A DNA stretch of 8,355 nucleotides from Sulfurovum sp. (lineage in GTDB: Bacteria > Campylobacterota > Campylobacteria > Campylobacterales > Sulfurovaceae). Below, in pieces: positions 1-6,652 of this stretch. A program made the position numbers and the translations under genes. Where the stretch lies: the NCBI GenBank assembly GCA_030626265.1, contig DAOUPF010000041.1:1-8355 (forward strand). Reading direction: 5' to 3'. A model generated the notes under the pieces. That model ran no database searches and was not told the origin of the DNA. It saw only the letters and a list, made by a program, of their open reading frames with translations. Position 1 is the stretch's first letter, and every line of letters begins with the position of its first letter.

Positions 1-1758
1 CTGGTCATCAGTGTTTTCAAGTCCTGAGAGGTCAATAGTCCATGTCTGTCCATTATCTGTAATGAGTAAGTCTGTACCACTAAGGTTTGCATCAGTGATA
101 AGCTCATTGCTTGCATTCATATCAAGGTCAGCTGTAATATGTGCTTGAAGTGTTGAGTTTACATCATTTATCTGTGTTTCCAATAATGTTTGTACAGCAT
201 TAATAGCTGCGGTGTCATTCAAATCAGACAAGTCCACAGTCACAGACCCACCATCTTCGAGGGTAAGATTCAGGTCTGTACCATTGAATATAAAGGTTTG
301 AAGTTGCTGATTATCACTTGCTGCACTATTCAACGCAGAGAGATTGACATCTGTAGCTGTTCCATTGTTGGTAATCTTAAGTATCTGTGTAGTTGCATTA
401 TAGTCTAAGTCTTGTATCTCATTTGTTGTATTAGTATCATCGTCTACTGCAATATGTGCGACAAGTGCAGTCTGTACAGCTGCAATGGATACGGTATCAT
501 TGAAGTCAGAGAGGTTTACATCCTGTGTTCCCCCATTTTCTAGTGTAAGACTTAAGATATTTCCTGTGAGGTTAAAGTCTTGTATCAGTTGATCATCACT
601 CCCTGCATTGTTTAGGCTAGAGAGATTCACATCAGTGGCTGTTCCATTCTTTGTAATCTTTAATATCTGCGTAGTTGCATTATAGTCTAAGTCTTGTATC
701 TCATTTGCAGGGTCTGCATCAGCATCATCTATATTCAATGCTGCAAGTTCTGCATCTGTTGCGAATGTTGTATCAAGGTCAATTGTCTTATTTGCTTCAG
801 CATCATCTTCAACTGAAATATTTAATGTTGTACCTACTAATCCAAAGGCATCTATAGTTTGGTCATCTGTTCCTGAGTTATTCAAGTCAGATAAGTCTAC
901 AGAGTTTCCACCAACAATAGCAAGTGTTGTACCTGTAAGGTTCAAGTCTTGTATCTCATTTGTAGGGTCTGCATCAGCATCATCAGTATTGAGTACTGCT
1001 AGTTCTGCATCGGTAGCAAAGGTATCATTGAGGTCAATATTATTACCACTATCAATGGCTAGTGTGGTATCTATTAATGTAAGGTTCTGTTCATCTGTAT
1101 TGTCTGCAAGTGCGGAGAGGTTAACTGTTTGGCTTGTACCATTTTCAATCCCTACTGTTAAGACATTTGTAGTTGGATTAAGTGCTAGGTTTTGGATATC
1201 TTGCTCATCTGTATTGTCTAAGAGTGTAGAGAGATTTACATCTTCACTTGTACCACCTTCAATACCAATAGTCAATGTTGAACCTGCAAGAGAAGAGCCT
1301 AGAATGTTCTGATCATCTGTACCAGAACCAGTCAATGAAGAGAGGTCAACAGTTACTGTGTTTCCATTTTCAATCTCTAGGGTTAGAGTATTTCCTGTGA
1401 GATTAAAGTCTGTGATATTCTGATCGTCTGTTCCAATACCATCCTGAACTATAGATATATCTGCCCAAGAAGCTGTACCGTTTGCATCACCAATCATAAC
1501 AGTATTGTTTGCTTCACTACCATCAGTCATACGAATATGACCATTTACTTCTAGTCTTTCATTCGGTGCAGCTGTGCCAATGCCGACTTTTCCGTCAGAC
1601 TGTACACGCATTACCTCTACGCCACCATTACCATCTATAGTGAAATTACTATCTAGTGGAAGTATTTGCTCTATATCTCCTGCCACTAAACTTTGCATTA
1701 AAAAAATACAAGCAAATATTTTCAATGGTATTATTTTTAATGAAATATCTCTAAACAT
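1..1758 (-). CDS. Large secreted repeat protein, fibre/adhesin-like, N-terminal 586 residues (3' end outside window)
   Basis: The reading frame is open without a stop from the ATG at 1758 to the left edge, so the C-terminus is unseen. The start is preceded by AAGGGG (1764-1769, 5-nt spacer). Residues 1-26 look like a signal peptide: K8 and K13, a hydrophobic run FACIFLMQSLVA, and likely cleavage after LVA26. Residues 55-77 match the 'SDGKVGIGT..P.ERLEVNGHIRM' segment common near fibre domains of surface and tail-fibre-like proteins. From about residue 109 the protein is built of roughly 36-40-residue units of the pattern TDDQ-x-(L/F)-x-L-x-G-x-T-L-x-(I/L)-x-x-x-N-G-x-x-x-x-V-(D/N)-L-S-x-L, interrupted by FATDAELA..LN.DDADADP segments (247-, 332-) and alpha-helical-looking VQTAL/VQTLLETQ segments (428-, 520-). 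It is very rich in D, N and T and poor in lysine and cysteine, as expected for an extracellular beta-rich stalk. A C-terminal anchor, trimerisation or S74-type chaperone domain is possible but not visible. Exact function is unknown. Confidence 0.85.
   Translation of the reverse strand, partial: MFRDISLKIIPLKIFACIFLMQSLVAGDIEQILPLDSNFTIDGNGGVEVMRVQSDGKVGIGTAAPNERLEVNGHIRMTDGSEANNTVMIGDANGTASWADISIVQDGIGTDDQNITDFNLTGNTLTLEIENGNTVTVDLSSLTGSGTDDQNILGSSLAGSTLTIGIEGGTSEDVNLSTLLDNTDEQDIQNLALNPTTNVLTVGIENGTSQTVNLSALADNTDEQNLTLIDTTLAIDSGNNIDLNDTFATDAELAVLNTDDADADPTNEIQDLNLTGTTLAIVGGNSVDLSDLNNSGTDDQTIDAFGLVGTTLNISVEDDAEANKTIDLDTTFATDAELAALNIDDADADPANEIQDLDYNATTQILKITKNGTATDVNLSSLNNAGSDDQLIQDFNLTGNILSLTLENGGTQDVNLSDFNDTVSIAAVQTALVAHIAVDDDTNTTNEIQDLDYNATTQILKITNNGTATDVNLSALNSAASDNQQLQTFIFNGTDLNLTLEDGGSVTVDLSDLNDTAAINAVQTLLETQINDVNSTLQAHITADLDMNASNELITDANLSGTDLLITDNGQTWTIDLSGLENTDDQ
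301..423 (-). repeat. Long internal repeat of the fibre-like gene, downstream copy
   Basis: This encodes residues 446-486 and repeats residues 352-392 (positions 583-705) at an exact offset of 282 bp, or 94 codons. The protein copies share the NEIQDLDYNATTQILKIT block and the TATDVNLS block with only scattered substitutions. At DNA level positions 389-425 are identical to 671-707 over 37 bp, so the similarity reflects duplication and not only protein-level constraint. Confidence 0.85.
583..705 (-). repeat. Long internal repeat of the fibre-like gene, upstream copy
   Basis: This is the partner of the copy at 301-423, encoding residues 352-392. It overlaps the 3' end of a second, different internal repeat (688-765), so the gene looks like a mosaic of shuffled modules and not one uniform array. 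Confidence 0.85.
688..765 (-). repeat. Second internal repeat type (FATDAELA..DDADADP), copy 2
   Basis: This encodes residues 332-357. It matches residues 247-272 (943-1020) at an offset of 255 bp (85 codons). The stretch 689-729 differs from 944-984 at only one position. Confidence 0.8.
943..1020 (-). repeat. Second internal repeat type (FATDAELA..DDADADP), copy 1
   Basis: This encodes residues 247-272 and is the partner of 688-765. Protein differences are few (V/A, T/I, T/A and N/D). The run DDADADP is acidic and could bind Ca2+, which is an inference. Confidence 0.8.
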
Positions 1759-1886
1759 ACTCACCCCTTAACTCCTTTTAATAACTCCATATGAAGGTAA
1801 GGTTTTGCTAAAAATTCACATAAAATCCATGCATGCAAAAAGATACTAAACAAAACAACTTATATCAGAAAAGTTACTTAGCCCTG

Positions 1887-1916
1887 ATTATAGCATATTT
1901 TTTAATATTTTTACAA
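1887..1916 (-). promoter_or_regulatory. Sigma-70 type promoter of the fibre-like gene, extended -10
   Basis: On the minus strand a perfect TATAAT (1887-1892) is preceded by TGC (1893-1895), giving an extended -10 TGCTATAAT. A TTGTAA -35 box lies at 1911-1916 with an 18-bp spacer. The start of transcription would fall near 1880, giving a 5' leader of about 120 nt. The -35 box lies 16 bp past the leuC stop codon, so the gene can be transcribed independently of leuC. No strong leuC terminator was seen in this AT-rich gap. Confidence 0.65.
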
Positions 1917-1932
1917 TATTTTATTTATCTAC

Positions 1933-3213
1933 TTATACCTCTCTAGGATCTACTATCCTACCAGCTATTGCAGAAGCCGCGGCTACTGCTGAGTTGGCTA
2001 AGTATATCTCTGAAGTCCTAGCTCCCATACGACCTACAAAGTTACGGTTGGTTGTAGCTACACATCTCTCACCATCACCTAGTATGCCCATGTAGCCACC
2101 TAGACATGCTCCACAAGTAGGATTAGAGACTACTGCACCTGCGTTTATGAGTATCTCCATCAAACCCTCATCTTGTGCTTGGAGAAATATCTTTTGAGTA
2201 GCTGGAGTGACTATCATTCGTGTATGTCTAGCTACTCTTTTGCCTTTCATTATCACTGCTGCTATTCGCAAGTCCTCTATGCGTCCATTGGTACATGAGC
2301 CTATCATTACTTGGTCTATCTTGATATCATCTGCTACTGCTTGTTCTACACTCTTGCCATTTGATGGCAGGAATGGATAAGCAATCACTGGAGAGAGAGC
2401 TGCTACATCTATAGTAATCTCTCTACAGTAAGTAGCATCCTCGTCAGAGTAGTGTATCTTTGGCTCTGCTCTGAGCCCTCCGTTGGCATCGCTTCTACCC
2501 TTTAGATACTCTTCTGTCACGCTGTCAACTGCAAATATACCACTCTTTGCCCCAGCCTCTATCGCCATATTGGATATAGAAAATCTATCTGCCATGCCTA
2601 GGTGTGATACTGCCTCACCTGTGAACTCTATAGCTTTATATAGTGCACCATCAACTCCTAGGATACGGATAAGCTCTAGGATTATATCTTTGCCATATAT
2701 ATGCTCTGATGGTTTACCTACTAGCTCCACACGGATAGTCTCTGGTACTTTGAACCAATTGCCACCAGTGATGATAGCAAAAGAGATATCTGTACTACCC
2801 ATACCCGTACTAAATGCTCCCAATGCACCATGAGTACAAGTATGGCTATCTGCACCAATGATTACATCACCAGGGACTACAAGCCCTTTTTCTGGCAAAA
2901 GAGCATGCTCTATACCCATATCTTTCTCATCAAAAAAGTATTTGAGGTCATGCTTATAGGCAAAATCACGGCTTATTTTGGCTTGGTTTGCTGACGCTAT
3001 ATCTTTGGCAGGAATATAGTGATCCATAACGATACAGAAGTTGTCAGGCTTAGCTAGCTTCGTAGCCCCACTCTCTTCAAATGCTCTGATAGAGATAGGA
3101 GTAGTGATATCATTACCAATCACCATATCTATATCTACTCGTATAATCTCACCCGCACTAACCTCATGCCCTGCATGTTCTGAAAAAATCTTCTCTGTTA
3201 TTGTCTGTCCCAT
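1933..3213 (-). CDS. leuC: 3-isopropylmalate dehydratase large subunit (LeuC, HacA-type)
   Basis: This is the catalytic Fe-S subunit of isopropylmalate isomerase, which converts 2-isopropylmalate to 3-isopropylmalate in leucine synthesis in the cytoplasm, paired with LeuD. The 426 residues fit the short aconitase-superfamily LeuC/HacA form (about 420). Visible hallmarks are MDHYIPAKD (63-71), GADSHTCTHGALG (120-132), STGMGSTD (135-142), GSCTNGR (305-311) and NPTCGACLGG (364-373). C307, C367 and C370 are the expected [4Fe-4S] ligands. NFVGRMG (391-397) matches the family's substrate-site segment. The ATG has AGGA at 3221-3224 with a 7-nt spacer. leuD is not adjacent within the window, unlike many leuCD operons. 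Homoaconitase or a related dehydratase of the same family cannot be excluded from sequence alone, but LeuC is by far the likelier assignment. Confidence 0.93.
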   Translation of the reverse strand: MGQTITEKIFSEHAGHEVSAGEIIRVDIDMVIGNDITTPISIRAFEESGATKLAKPDNFCIVMDHYIPAKDIASANQAKISRDFAYKHDLKYFFDEKDMGIEHALLPEKGLVVPGDVIIGADSHTCTHGALGAFSTGMGSTDISFAIITGGNWFKVPETIRVELVGKPSEHIYGKDIILELIRILGVDGALYKAIEFTGEAVSHLGMADRFSISNMAIEAGAKSGIFAVDSVTEEYLKGRSDANGGLRAEPKIHYSDEDATYCREITIDVAALSPVIAYPFLPSNGKSVEQAVADDIKIDQVMIGSCTNGRIEDLRIAAVIMKGKRVARHTRMIVTPATQKIFLQAQDEGLMEILINAGAVVSNPTCGACLGGYMGILGDGERCVATTNRNFVGRMGARTSEIYLANSAVAAASAIAGRIVDPREV

Positions 3214-3241
3214 AGTAAAATCCTATAATAATATTGACGCA

Positions 3242-3247
3242 ATTATA
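3242..3247 (-). promoter_or_regulatory. leuC: Probable leuC promoter, -10 box
   Basis: The minus strand reads TATAAT here, 28 bp upstream of the leuC ATG, which predicts a leader of about 20 nt. No convincing -35 hexamer lies 16-18 bp further upstream, which is common in Campylobacterota promoters. No attenuator or T-box-like structure fits in so short a leader. Confidence 0.5.
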
Positions 3248-3261
3248 GCGAAAGTTGTTTA

Positions 3262-3270
3262 TGGTAGAAT
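3262..3270 (+). promoter_or_regulatory. Candidate extended -10 of the NFACT gene
   Basis: The plus strand reads TGG-TAGAAT, an extended -10 match lying back to back with the leuC -10. If used, transcription starts near 3277 and the whole REP-doublet at 3291-3385 becomes part of the 5' leader. A weaker alternative, TAGAAT at 3349-3354, lies inside the element. Neither has a good -35 box. Confidence 0.35.
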
Positions 3271-3290
3271 GTCACCAAATACCTCATAAC

Positions 3291-3385
3291 GCGTAGGGTG
3301 GATTTATCCACCATTATTTGAATTTTTATTTTAATCTAAATTATGCAATAGAATTAATTTAACGGTGGATAAATCCACCCTACGC
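3291..3385. repeat. REP-doublet / MITE-like element with perfect 22-bp inverted repeats
   Basis: The arms 3291-3312 and 3364-3385 are exact reverse complements (22 of 22) around a 51-bp AT-rich spacer. Each arm is also a small hairpin by itself. On the left, GTAG (3293-3296) is followed by GGTGGAT, a TT loop and ATCCACC (3297-3312); the right arm is its mirror image. A GTAG tetranucleotide at the foot of a short imperfect palindrome is the known architecture of REP sequences mobilised by RAYT (TnpA-REP) transposases, and two in inverted orientation form a BIME. The G+C-rich arms stand out from the AT-rich flanks. A MITE with 22-bp terminal repeats is the alternative; no clear target-site duplication is visible. 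No transposase gene lies in the window. Confidence 0.75.
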
Positions 3386-3404
3386 CATATAAAGAATTAG
3401 AATT

Positions 3405-4748
3405 ATGAAACTATATGAACTTAAAGCCATCGCAAAGCGATTAAATACCTTTTCCTTTATCTCCCGTGCTAGACGCATAGAAGACAATACCATAGAGCTA
3501 AACTTTGACAAAAACCATAGCTACTTTTTCAACATGACCAGAGGACATAGCTTCGTGTATAAAGCTCCATCTCAAAGGCCCCTACAGGGATACAATGCTC
3601 CTTTTGACAACCTACTGCATTCTCTACTCTCTGCTAGCAAAATCATAGATATAACTGTACCACATGATGACCGTATCTTACGCCTATGCCTAGCTCCAAA
3701 AAGTAGCTACAAAGATAAGATTATATATCTTCAGCTAGAGTTTACAGGCAAAAATACAAATGCCATACTCATAGATGATAATGAAGTCATCATAGAAGCT
3801 CTAAGGCATATAGATGCAGATAGCTCATTTCGTGTAATTCGTCCTGGAGTTGAGCTACTATCTATCCCTGCTCATGAACGCAAAGAGGAGACTATAGAGA
3901 TAGCAGACATTGATAGCTATTTGTTAGACAAACATACAGATATTCAAGCAAAAAGATTGTTAGAGATGAAGAAACAGAAGATCTCACTAACAGCAAAAAA
4001 GGTCAAAAGATTATCTACCCTTCTAAACAAGCTTCCCAATCAAGCAAAACTAGAAGCAGATGAAGCCAAGCATAAAGAGTATGGCAATATAATACTGGCA
4101 AATCTCTATCAGATAAAGCCCTATGATACCAAGCTTAAAGCTTATGATTTCAATGGAGAGGAGATAACTATCAATCTCCCAAAAAATATCAAAGTCAACC
4201 GCATAAGCGACTACTTCTTCAACTTATCCAAAAGAGCTAAAAACAAAGCTAAAAATATACATATAGAGAAAGAAAACCTAGAGAGCAAAAAGTCTTTTTA
4301 TGAAAATATAATATATGCTCTAGAACAAGCCAAAGAACCTCATGAGCTAGAGCTACTAGCCCCCAAAAGAGCAAAGTCACAACGAAAAAAAGAGAAGCTC
4401 AGAGATGGAGAGCTCTTCTGGATAGAGGACTACAAAGTCTTTGTAGGACGCAATAGTAACGAAAATCAAAAACTACTACATCTGGCTCGTGCAAACGATA
4501 TCTGGATGCATATCCAAGGTATACCGTCATCACATGTCATCATCAGAACAGATAAACAAAACCTACCAGACTCAGTCATACACTCAGCTGCCAAACTCTG
4601 TGTAGACTTCTCTGTCAAAAATCCTGGAGACTATCAGGTAGACTACACCAAAAGAAAGTTTGTAAAAGTACAAGAAGGATCAAATGTCCTCTACAATAAA
4701 TATGATACGATATCTGTGACAAAAGAGGGAGTGGAGATTAGAGAGTAG
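3405..4748 (+). CDS. NFACT family protein, RqcH/Rqc2-like (fibronectin-binding A / DUF814)
   Basis: This is a member of the NFACT family, whose bacterial form RqcH binds stalled 50S-peptidyl-tRNA complexes and directs alanine tailing of the nascent chain. The 447 residues are shorter than the roughly 570 of Firmicutes RqcH. The N-terminal NFACT-N domain covers about 1-160 and includes the DR pair (D89-R90 in PHDDRILRL), probably the conserved tRNA-contact motif. A charged helical and coiled-coil middle runs about 175-310 and is rich in K and E. The C-terminal NFACT-R domain runs about 335-435, with VGRNSNENQKL (347-357) and DIWMHIQGIPSSHVII (365-380). The shortness suggests a reduced middle (HhH) region. 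The start is chosen because the family N-terminus begins here; the ribosome-binding site is weak (only AAAG near 3391-3394). The ATG lies 19 bp after the inverted repeat. The gene appears monocistronic. Whether it performs C-terminal tailing in this lineage is unproven. Confidence 0.85.
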   Translation: MKLYELKAIAKRLNTFSFISRARRIEDNTIELNFDKNHSYFFNMTRGHSFVYKAPSQRPLQGYNAPFDNLLHSLLSASKIIDITVPHDDRILRLCLAPKSSYKDKIIYLQLEFTGKNTNAILIDDNEVIIEALRHIDADSSFRVIRPGVELLSIPAHERKEETIEIADIDSYLLDKHTDIQAKRLLEMKKQKISLTAKKVKRLSTLLNKLPNQAKLEADEAKHKEYGNIILANLYQIKPYDTKLKAYDFNGEEITINLPKNIKVNRISDYFFNLSKRAKNKAKNIHIEKENLESKKSFYENIIYALEQAKEPHELELLAPKRAKSQRKKEKLRDGELFWIEDYKVFVGRNSNENQKLLHLARANDIWMHIQGIPSSHVIIRTDKQNLPDSVIHSAAKLCVDFSVKNPGDYQVDYTKRKFVKVQEGSNVLYNKYDTISVTKEGVEIRE

Positions 4749-4893
4749 AATTATCTGTAGCTAATCAACAGAGGAGAAATAGTTACTAAAGGTATCATAT
4801 ATTTTTAAATTAGATAAATAAATTAATCTAAAGAAAAAGAGAATATTTTATATTGTACTGTAATTAGATACCAAAATATATGGGACTTTCAAC
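4749..4893. other. Intergenic region, no confident signal
   Basis: This AT-rich gap separates the NFACT gene from the TIGR03032-family gene. It must hold a promoter unless the two are co-transcribed, but the -10-like strings (for example near 4850-4866) lack convincing partners. A 6-bp TTAGAT/ATCTAA inverted repeat near 4807-4832 has no following T-run and is not a credible terminator. Confidence 0.4.
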
Positions 4894-5949
4894 ATGGATA
4901 ATCAATCGACCAATCAAAACTTAGCCAGTGTACACACCAATAATCTACATGACATACTCAAGCAACTAAATATCTCTCTCATAGTTTCAACCTACCAAGC
5001 AGGCAAGCTAATCCTAGTCCATCCCAAAGACGGTGTAATCAATACACATTTCATAGGCATGGATAGACCTATGGGAGTCTATGGAGATAACAAAAAGCTC
5101 TGCATCGGTACCAAGCAGGAGATTATCACATACAAAAATATGCCTGATGTCTCTAGCAAAGTCACACCAGCTGTCCAACATGATAGCTGTTATCTCATCC
5201 AAAACCGCCACACTACAGGTAATATAGATATCCACGAGATGGAGTATATAGATGATAGGCTATGGTTTATCAATACACGCTTTTCTGCTCTATGCTACTA
5301 TGATGATGACTCTAGTTTTGTGCCTGCATGGATACCTAACTTCATCACTAAACTTGCTCCTGAGGATCGCTGTCACCTCAATGGTCTCTGTGTCATAGAT
5401 GGCAAGCCCAAATACATCACTGCTCTAGGCAAGACCGATACCACAGGAGGGTGGAGAGCCAACAAAAGGGATGGCGGTATCCTCATCGATATCGATACCC
5501 AAGAGATAGTCATGGAGGGGCTGAGTATGCCGCACTCACCTAGATGGTACAGAGACAAGCTCTGGATACTCAACTCTGGAGAGGGCTACCTCACTACACT
5601 AGACCTCAAAACCAAAAAACTCACCAATATAGTAGAGCTACCAGGATTTGCACGCGGTATTAGCTTCGTGGGTCCTCTCGCCTTTATCGGACTCTCCAAG
5701 GTCAGAGAGACAGCTGTATTTAGTGACTTTCCTCTCATTGAGAAACTTGAAGAGAGACAGAGCGGTGTCTGGGTGGTCAACATAGAGACCGAACAAGTAA
5801 TAGGGTTTTTGAAGTTTACAGAGGGGGTAGAGGAGATATTTTCTGTGGTGGCACTAGAGGGGAGTACTTCTCCTTTACTACTCAATCAAGATGATGCCTT
5901 GATGGAGACCTCCTACTCTGTGCCTGATGAGTATATGCATTTGGTATGA
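4894..5949 (+). CDS. TIGR03032 / DUF4915 family protein of unknown function
   Basis: The 351-residue protein shows the characteristic conserved blocks of the TIGR03032 family in order: VSTYQAGKL (31-39), WFINTRFSALC (124-134), LAPEDRCHLNGLC (154-166), ALGKTDTTGGWR (177-188), GLSMPHSPRW (209-218), GVWVVN (291-296) and EGVEEIF (310-316). Repeated strand-like segments with W and D, such as DRLWFINT and DKLWILNS, suggest a beta-propeller fold, which is an inference. The conserved H, D, R and W residues could form an active or binding site, but no reaction is established for the family. There is no signal peptide, so it is probably cytoplasmic. The start is supported by GGGA (4882-4885, 8-nt spacer). 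The next gene follows after 37 bp on the same strand, suggesting an operon. Confidence 0.85.
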   Translation: MDNQSTNQNLASVHTNNLHDILKQLNISLIVSTYQAGKLILVHPKDGVINTHFIGMDRPMGVYGDNKKLCIGTKQEIITYKNMPDVSSKVTPAVQHDSCYLIQNRHTTGNIDIHEMEYIDDRLWFINTRFSALCYYDDDSSFVPAWIPNFITKLAPEDRCHLNGLCVIDGKPKYITALGKTDTTGGWRANKRDGGILIDIDTQEIVMEGLSMPHSPRWYRDKLWILNSGEGYLTTLDLKTKKLTNIVELPGFARGISFVGPLAFIGLSKVRETAVFSDFPLIEKLEERQSGVWVVNIETEQVIGFLKFTEGVEEIFSVVALEGSTSPLLLNQDDALMETSYSVPDEYMHLV

Positions 5950-5974
5950 GATGGGTATAGACAGATAATTTATT

Positions 5975-5981
5975 AGAAGGA
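5975..5981 (+). promoter_or_regulatory. Shine-Dalgarno site with two adjacent start codons
   Basis: AGAAGGA precedes two consecutive in-frame ATGs at 5987 (5-nt spacer) and 5990 (8-nt spacer). The second has the more usual spacing, so the protein may begin one residue later than annotated. Confidence 0.6.
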
Positions 5982-5986
5982 ATACA

Positions 5987-6496
5987 ATGATGGAAACAGA
6001 AGCAAGCATACTTTATCAAAAGCACAACAAAGAGATTGTTTTAGGATATCACTTGATTCAAGTATACAAAGAACTAACAGACCAAGAAGAGCAAAATGTG
6101 ATTGACTTTTGGAAAAGAGAGCAAGCAGTTGTTGATCCTATCGAAGCAAAACGGCGTGTCAAAGAGGTAGCCTATGTGATTTGTAATAATACTTGGCAGA
6201 TCGTAGGGATAAGCACAGCGAAGCTATGGGAGCAAGCAGAAGAGCGTTACTACTACTATAGGATGTTTATACGAACCCAAGACCGTATAGGGTATCTCTC
6301 CACACAAGTGCTACACAAGACGCGAGATTATCTCTCACAGTATGCATCGGAAGATAATGTTAATGGGTTTCTAGTAGTCACCCAAAACAGAAAAATGATG
6401 AGACCTGGATTTAAACGCTATTTTGAGCGTCATCAATATCAGTACTTGGGGGTAGATCAAGATGGATGTGATAGATGGCTTACGAGATATATATAA
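5987..6496 (+). CDS. Small GNAT-like protein (putative acyltransferase fold)
   Basis: The 169 residues have no signal peptide. The order of elements fits a GNAT (GCN5-related N-acetyltransferase) core: an N-terminal helix around TDQEEQNVIDFWKRE (31-45), a strand VAYVICNN (61-68), a strand WQIVGISTAKLW (70-81), the long strand RYYYYRMFIR (87-96), then a helix beginning near GYLSTQVL (102-109). In GNATs the segment after this strand is the Q/R-x-x-G-x-G/A acetyl-CoA pyrophosphate loop. Here it reads RTQDRIGYLS (96-105), a degenerate version, so CoA binding is uncertain. The C-terminus is basic and aromatic (RPGFKRYFERHQYQYLG). It lies 37 bp behind the TIGR03032 gene and probably shares its transcript, suggesting a joint role. 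The family assignment rests on pattern only; an unrelated small alpha/beta protein is possible. Confidence 0.6.
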   Translation: MMETEASILYQKHNKEIVLGYHLIQVYKELTDQEEQNVIDFWKREQAVVDPIEAKRRVKEVAYVICNNTWQIVGISTAKLWEQAEERYYYYRMFIRTQDRIGYLSTQVLHKTRDYLSQYASEDNVNGFLVVTQNRKMMRPGFKRYFERHQYQYLGVDQDGCDRWLTRYI

Positions 6497-6652
6497 TGAT
6501 GTTATATTAGTTACCAAATGCAGCATAAAGGAACTACAATAAAAAATAAACCTTGATACCCTTGAGAATAAAGTACTACACAATAAAATCTATGTTATCC
6601 TAATCGCAAATAGGAAATATATCTCAAAGCTTATTTTTAGAAGGAGAATGTA
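6497..6652. other. Intergenic leader region of the beta-helix protein gene
   Basis: This AT-rich stretch contains the candidate promoter at 6562-6589 and the strong ribosome-binding site at 6641-6646. No terminator hairpin with a T-run is evident after the GNAT-like gene, so read-through into the downstream gene is possible. Confidence 0.5.
6562..6589 (+). promoter_or_regulatory. Candidate promoter of the beta-helix protein gene
   Basis: TTGAGA (6562-6567) and TAAAAT (6584-6589) are separated by 16 bp, predicting a leader of about 55-60 nt. A competing extended -10, TGT-TATCCT (6593-6601), lies just downstream without a clear -35. Both are moderate matches. Confidence 0.35.

Noticed and set aside
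989..1312. Plus-strand open frame opposite the fibre-like gene.
   Set aside because: It is the antisense shadow of the repeat protein; its repeated serine/valine content comes from the complementary repeats and it lacks a ribosome-binding site.
1761..1790. A 9-codon open frame on the minus strand (ATG at 1790, TGA at 1763-1761) ending just before the fibre gene start.
   Set aside because: It overlaps the ribosome-binding region and has no Shine-Dalgarno of its own; a leader peptide is not supported by composition or conservation evidence.
1896..1932. AATATT repeats downstream of leuC as a terminator.
   Set aside because: The AATATT pairs are low-stability and coincide with the promoter of the next gene; they look like AT-rich background.
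2483..2833. Plus-strand open frame opposite leuC.
   Set aside because: It lies wholly inside a clear leuC coding region and shows no recognisable protein features.
4807..4832. Short TTAGAT/ATCTAA inverted repeat after the NFACT gene as a terminator.
   Set aside because: The stem is six AT-rich pairs with a 10-nt loop and is followed by purines and not a T-run.
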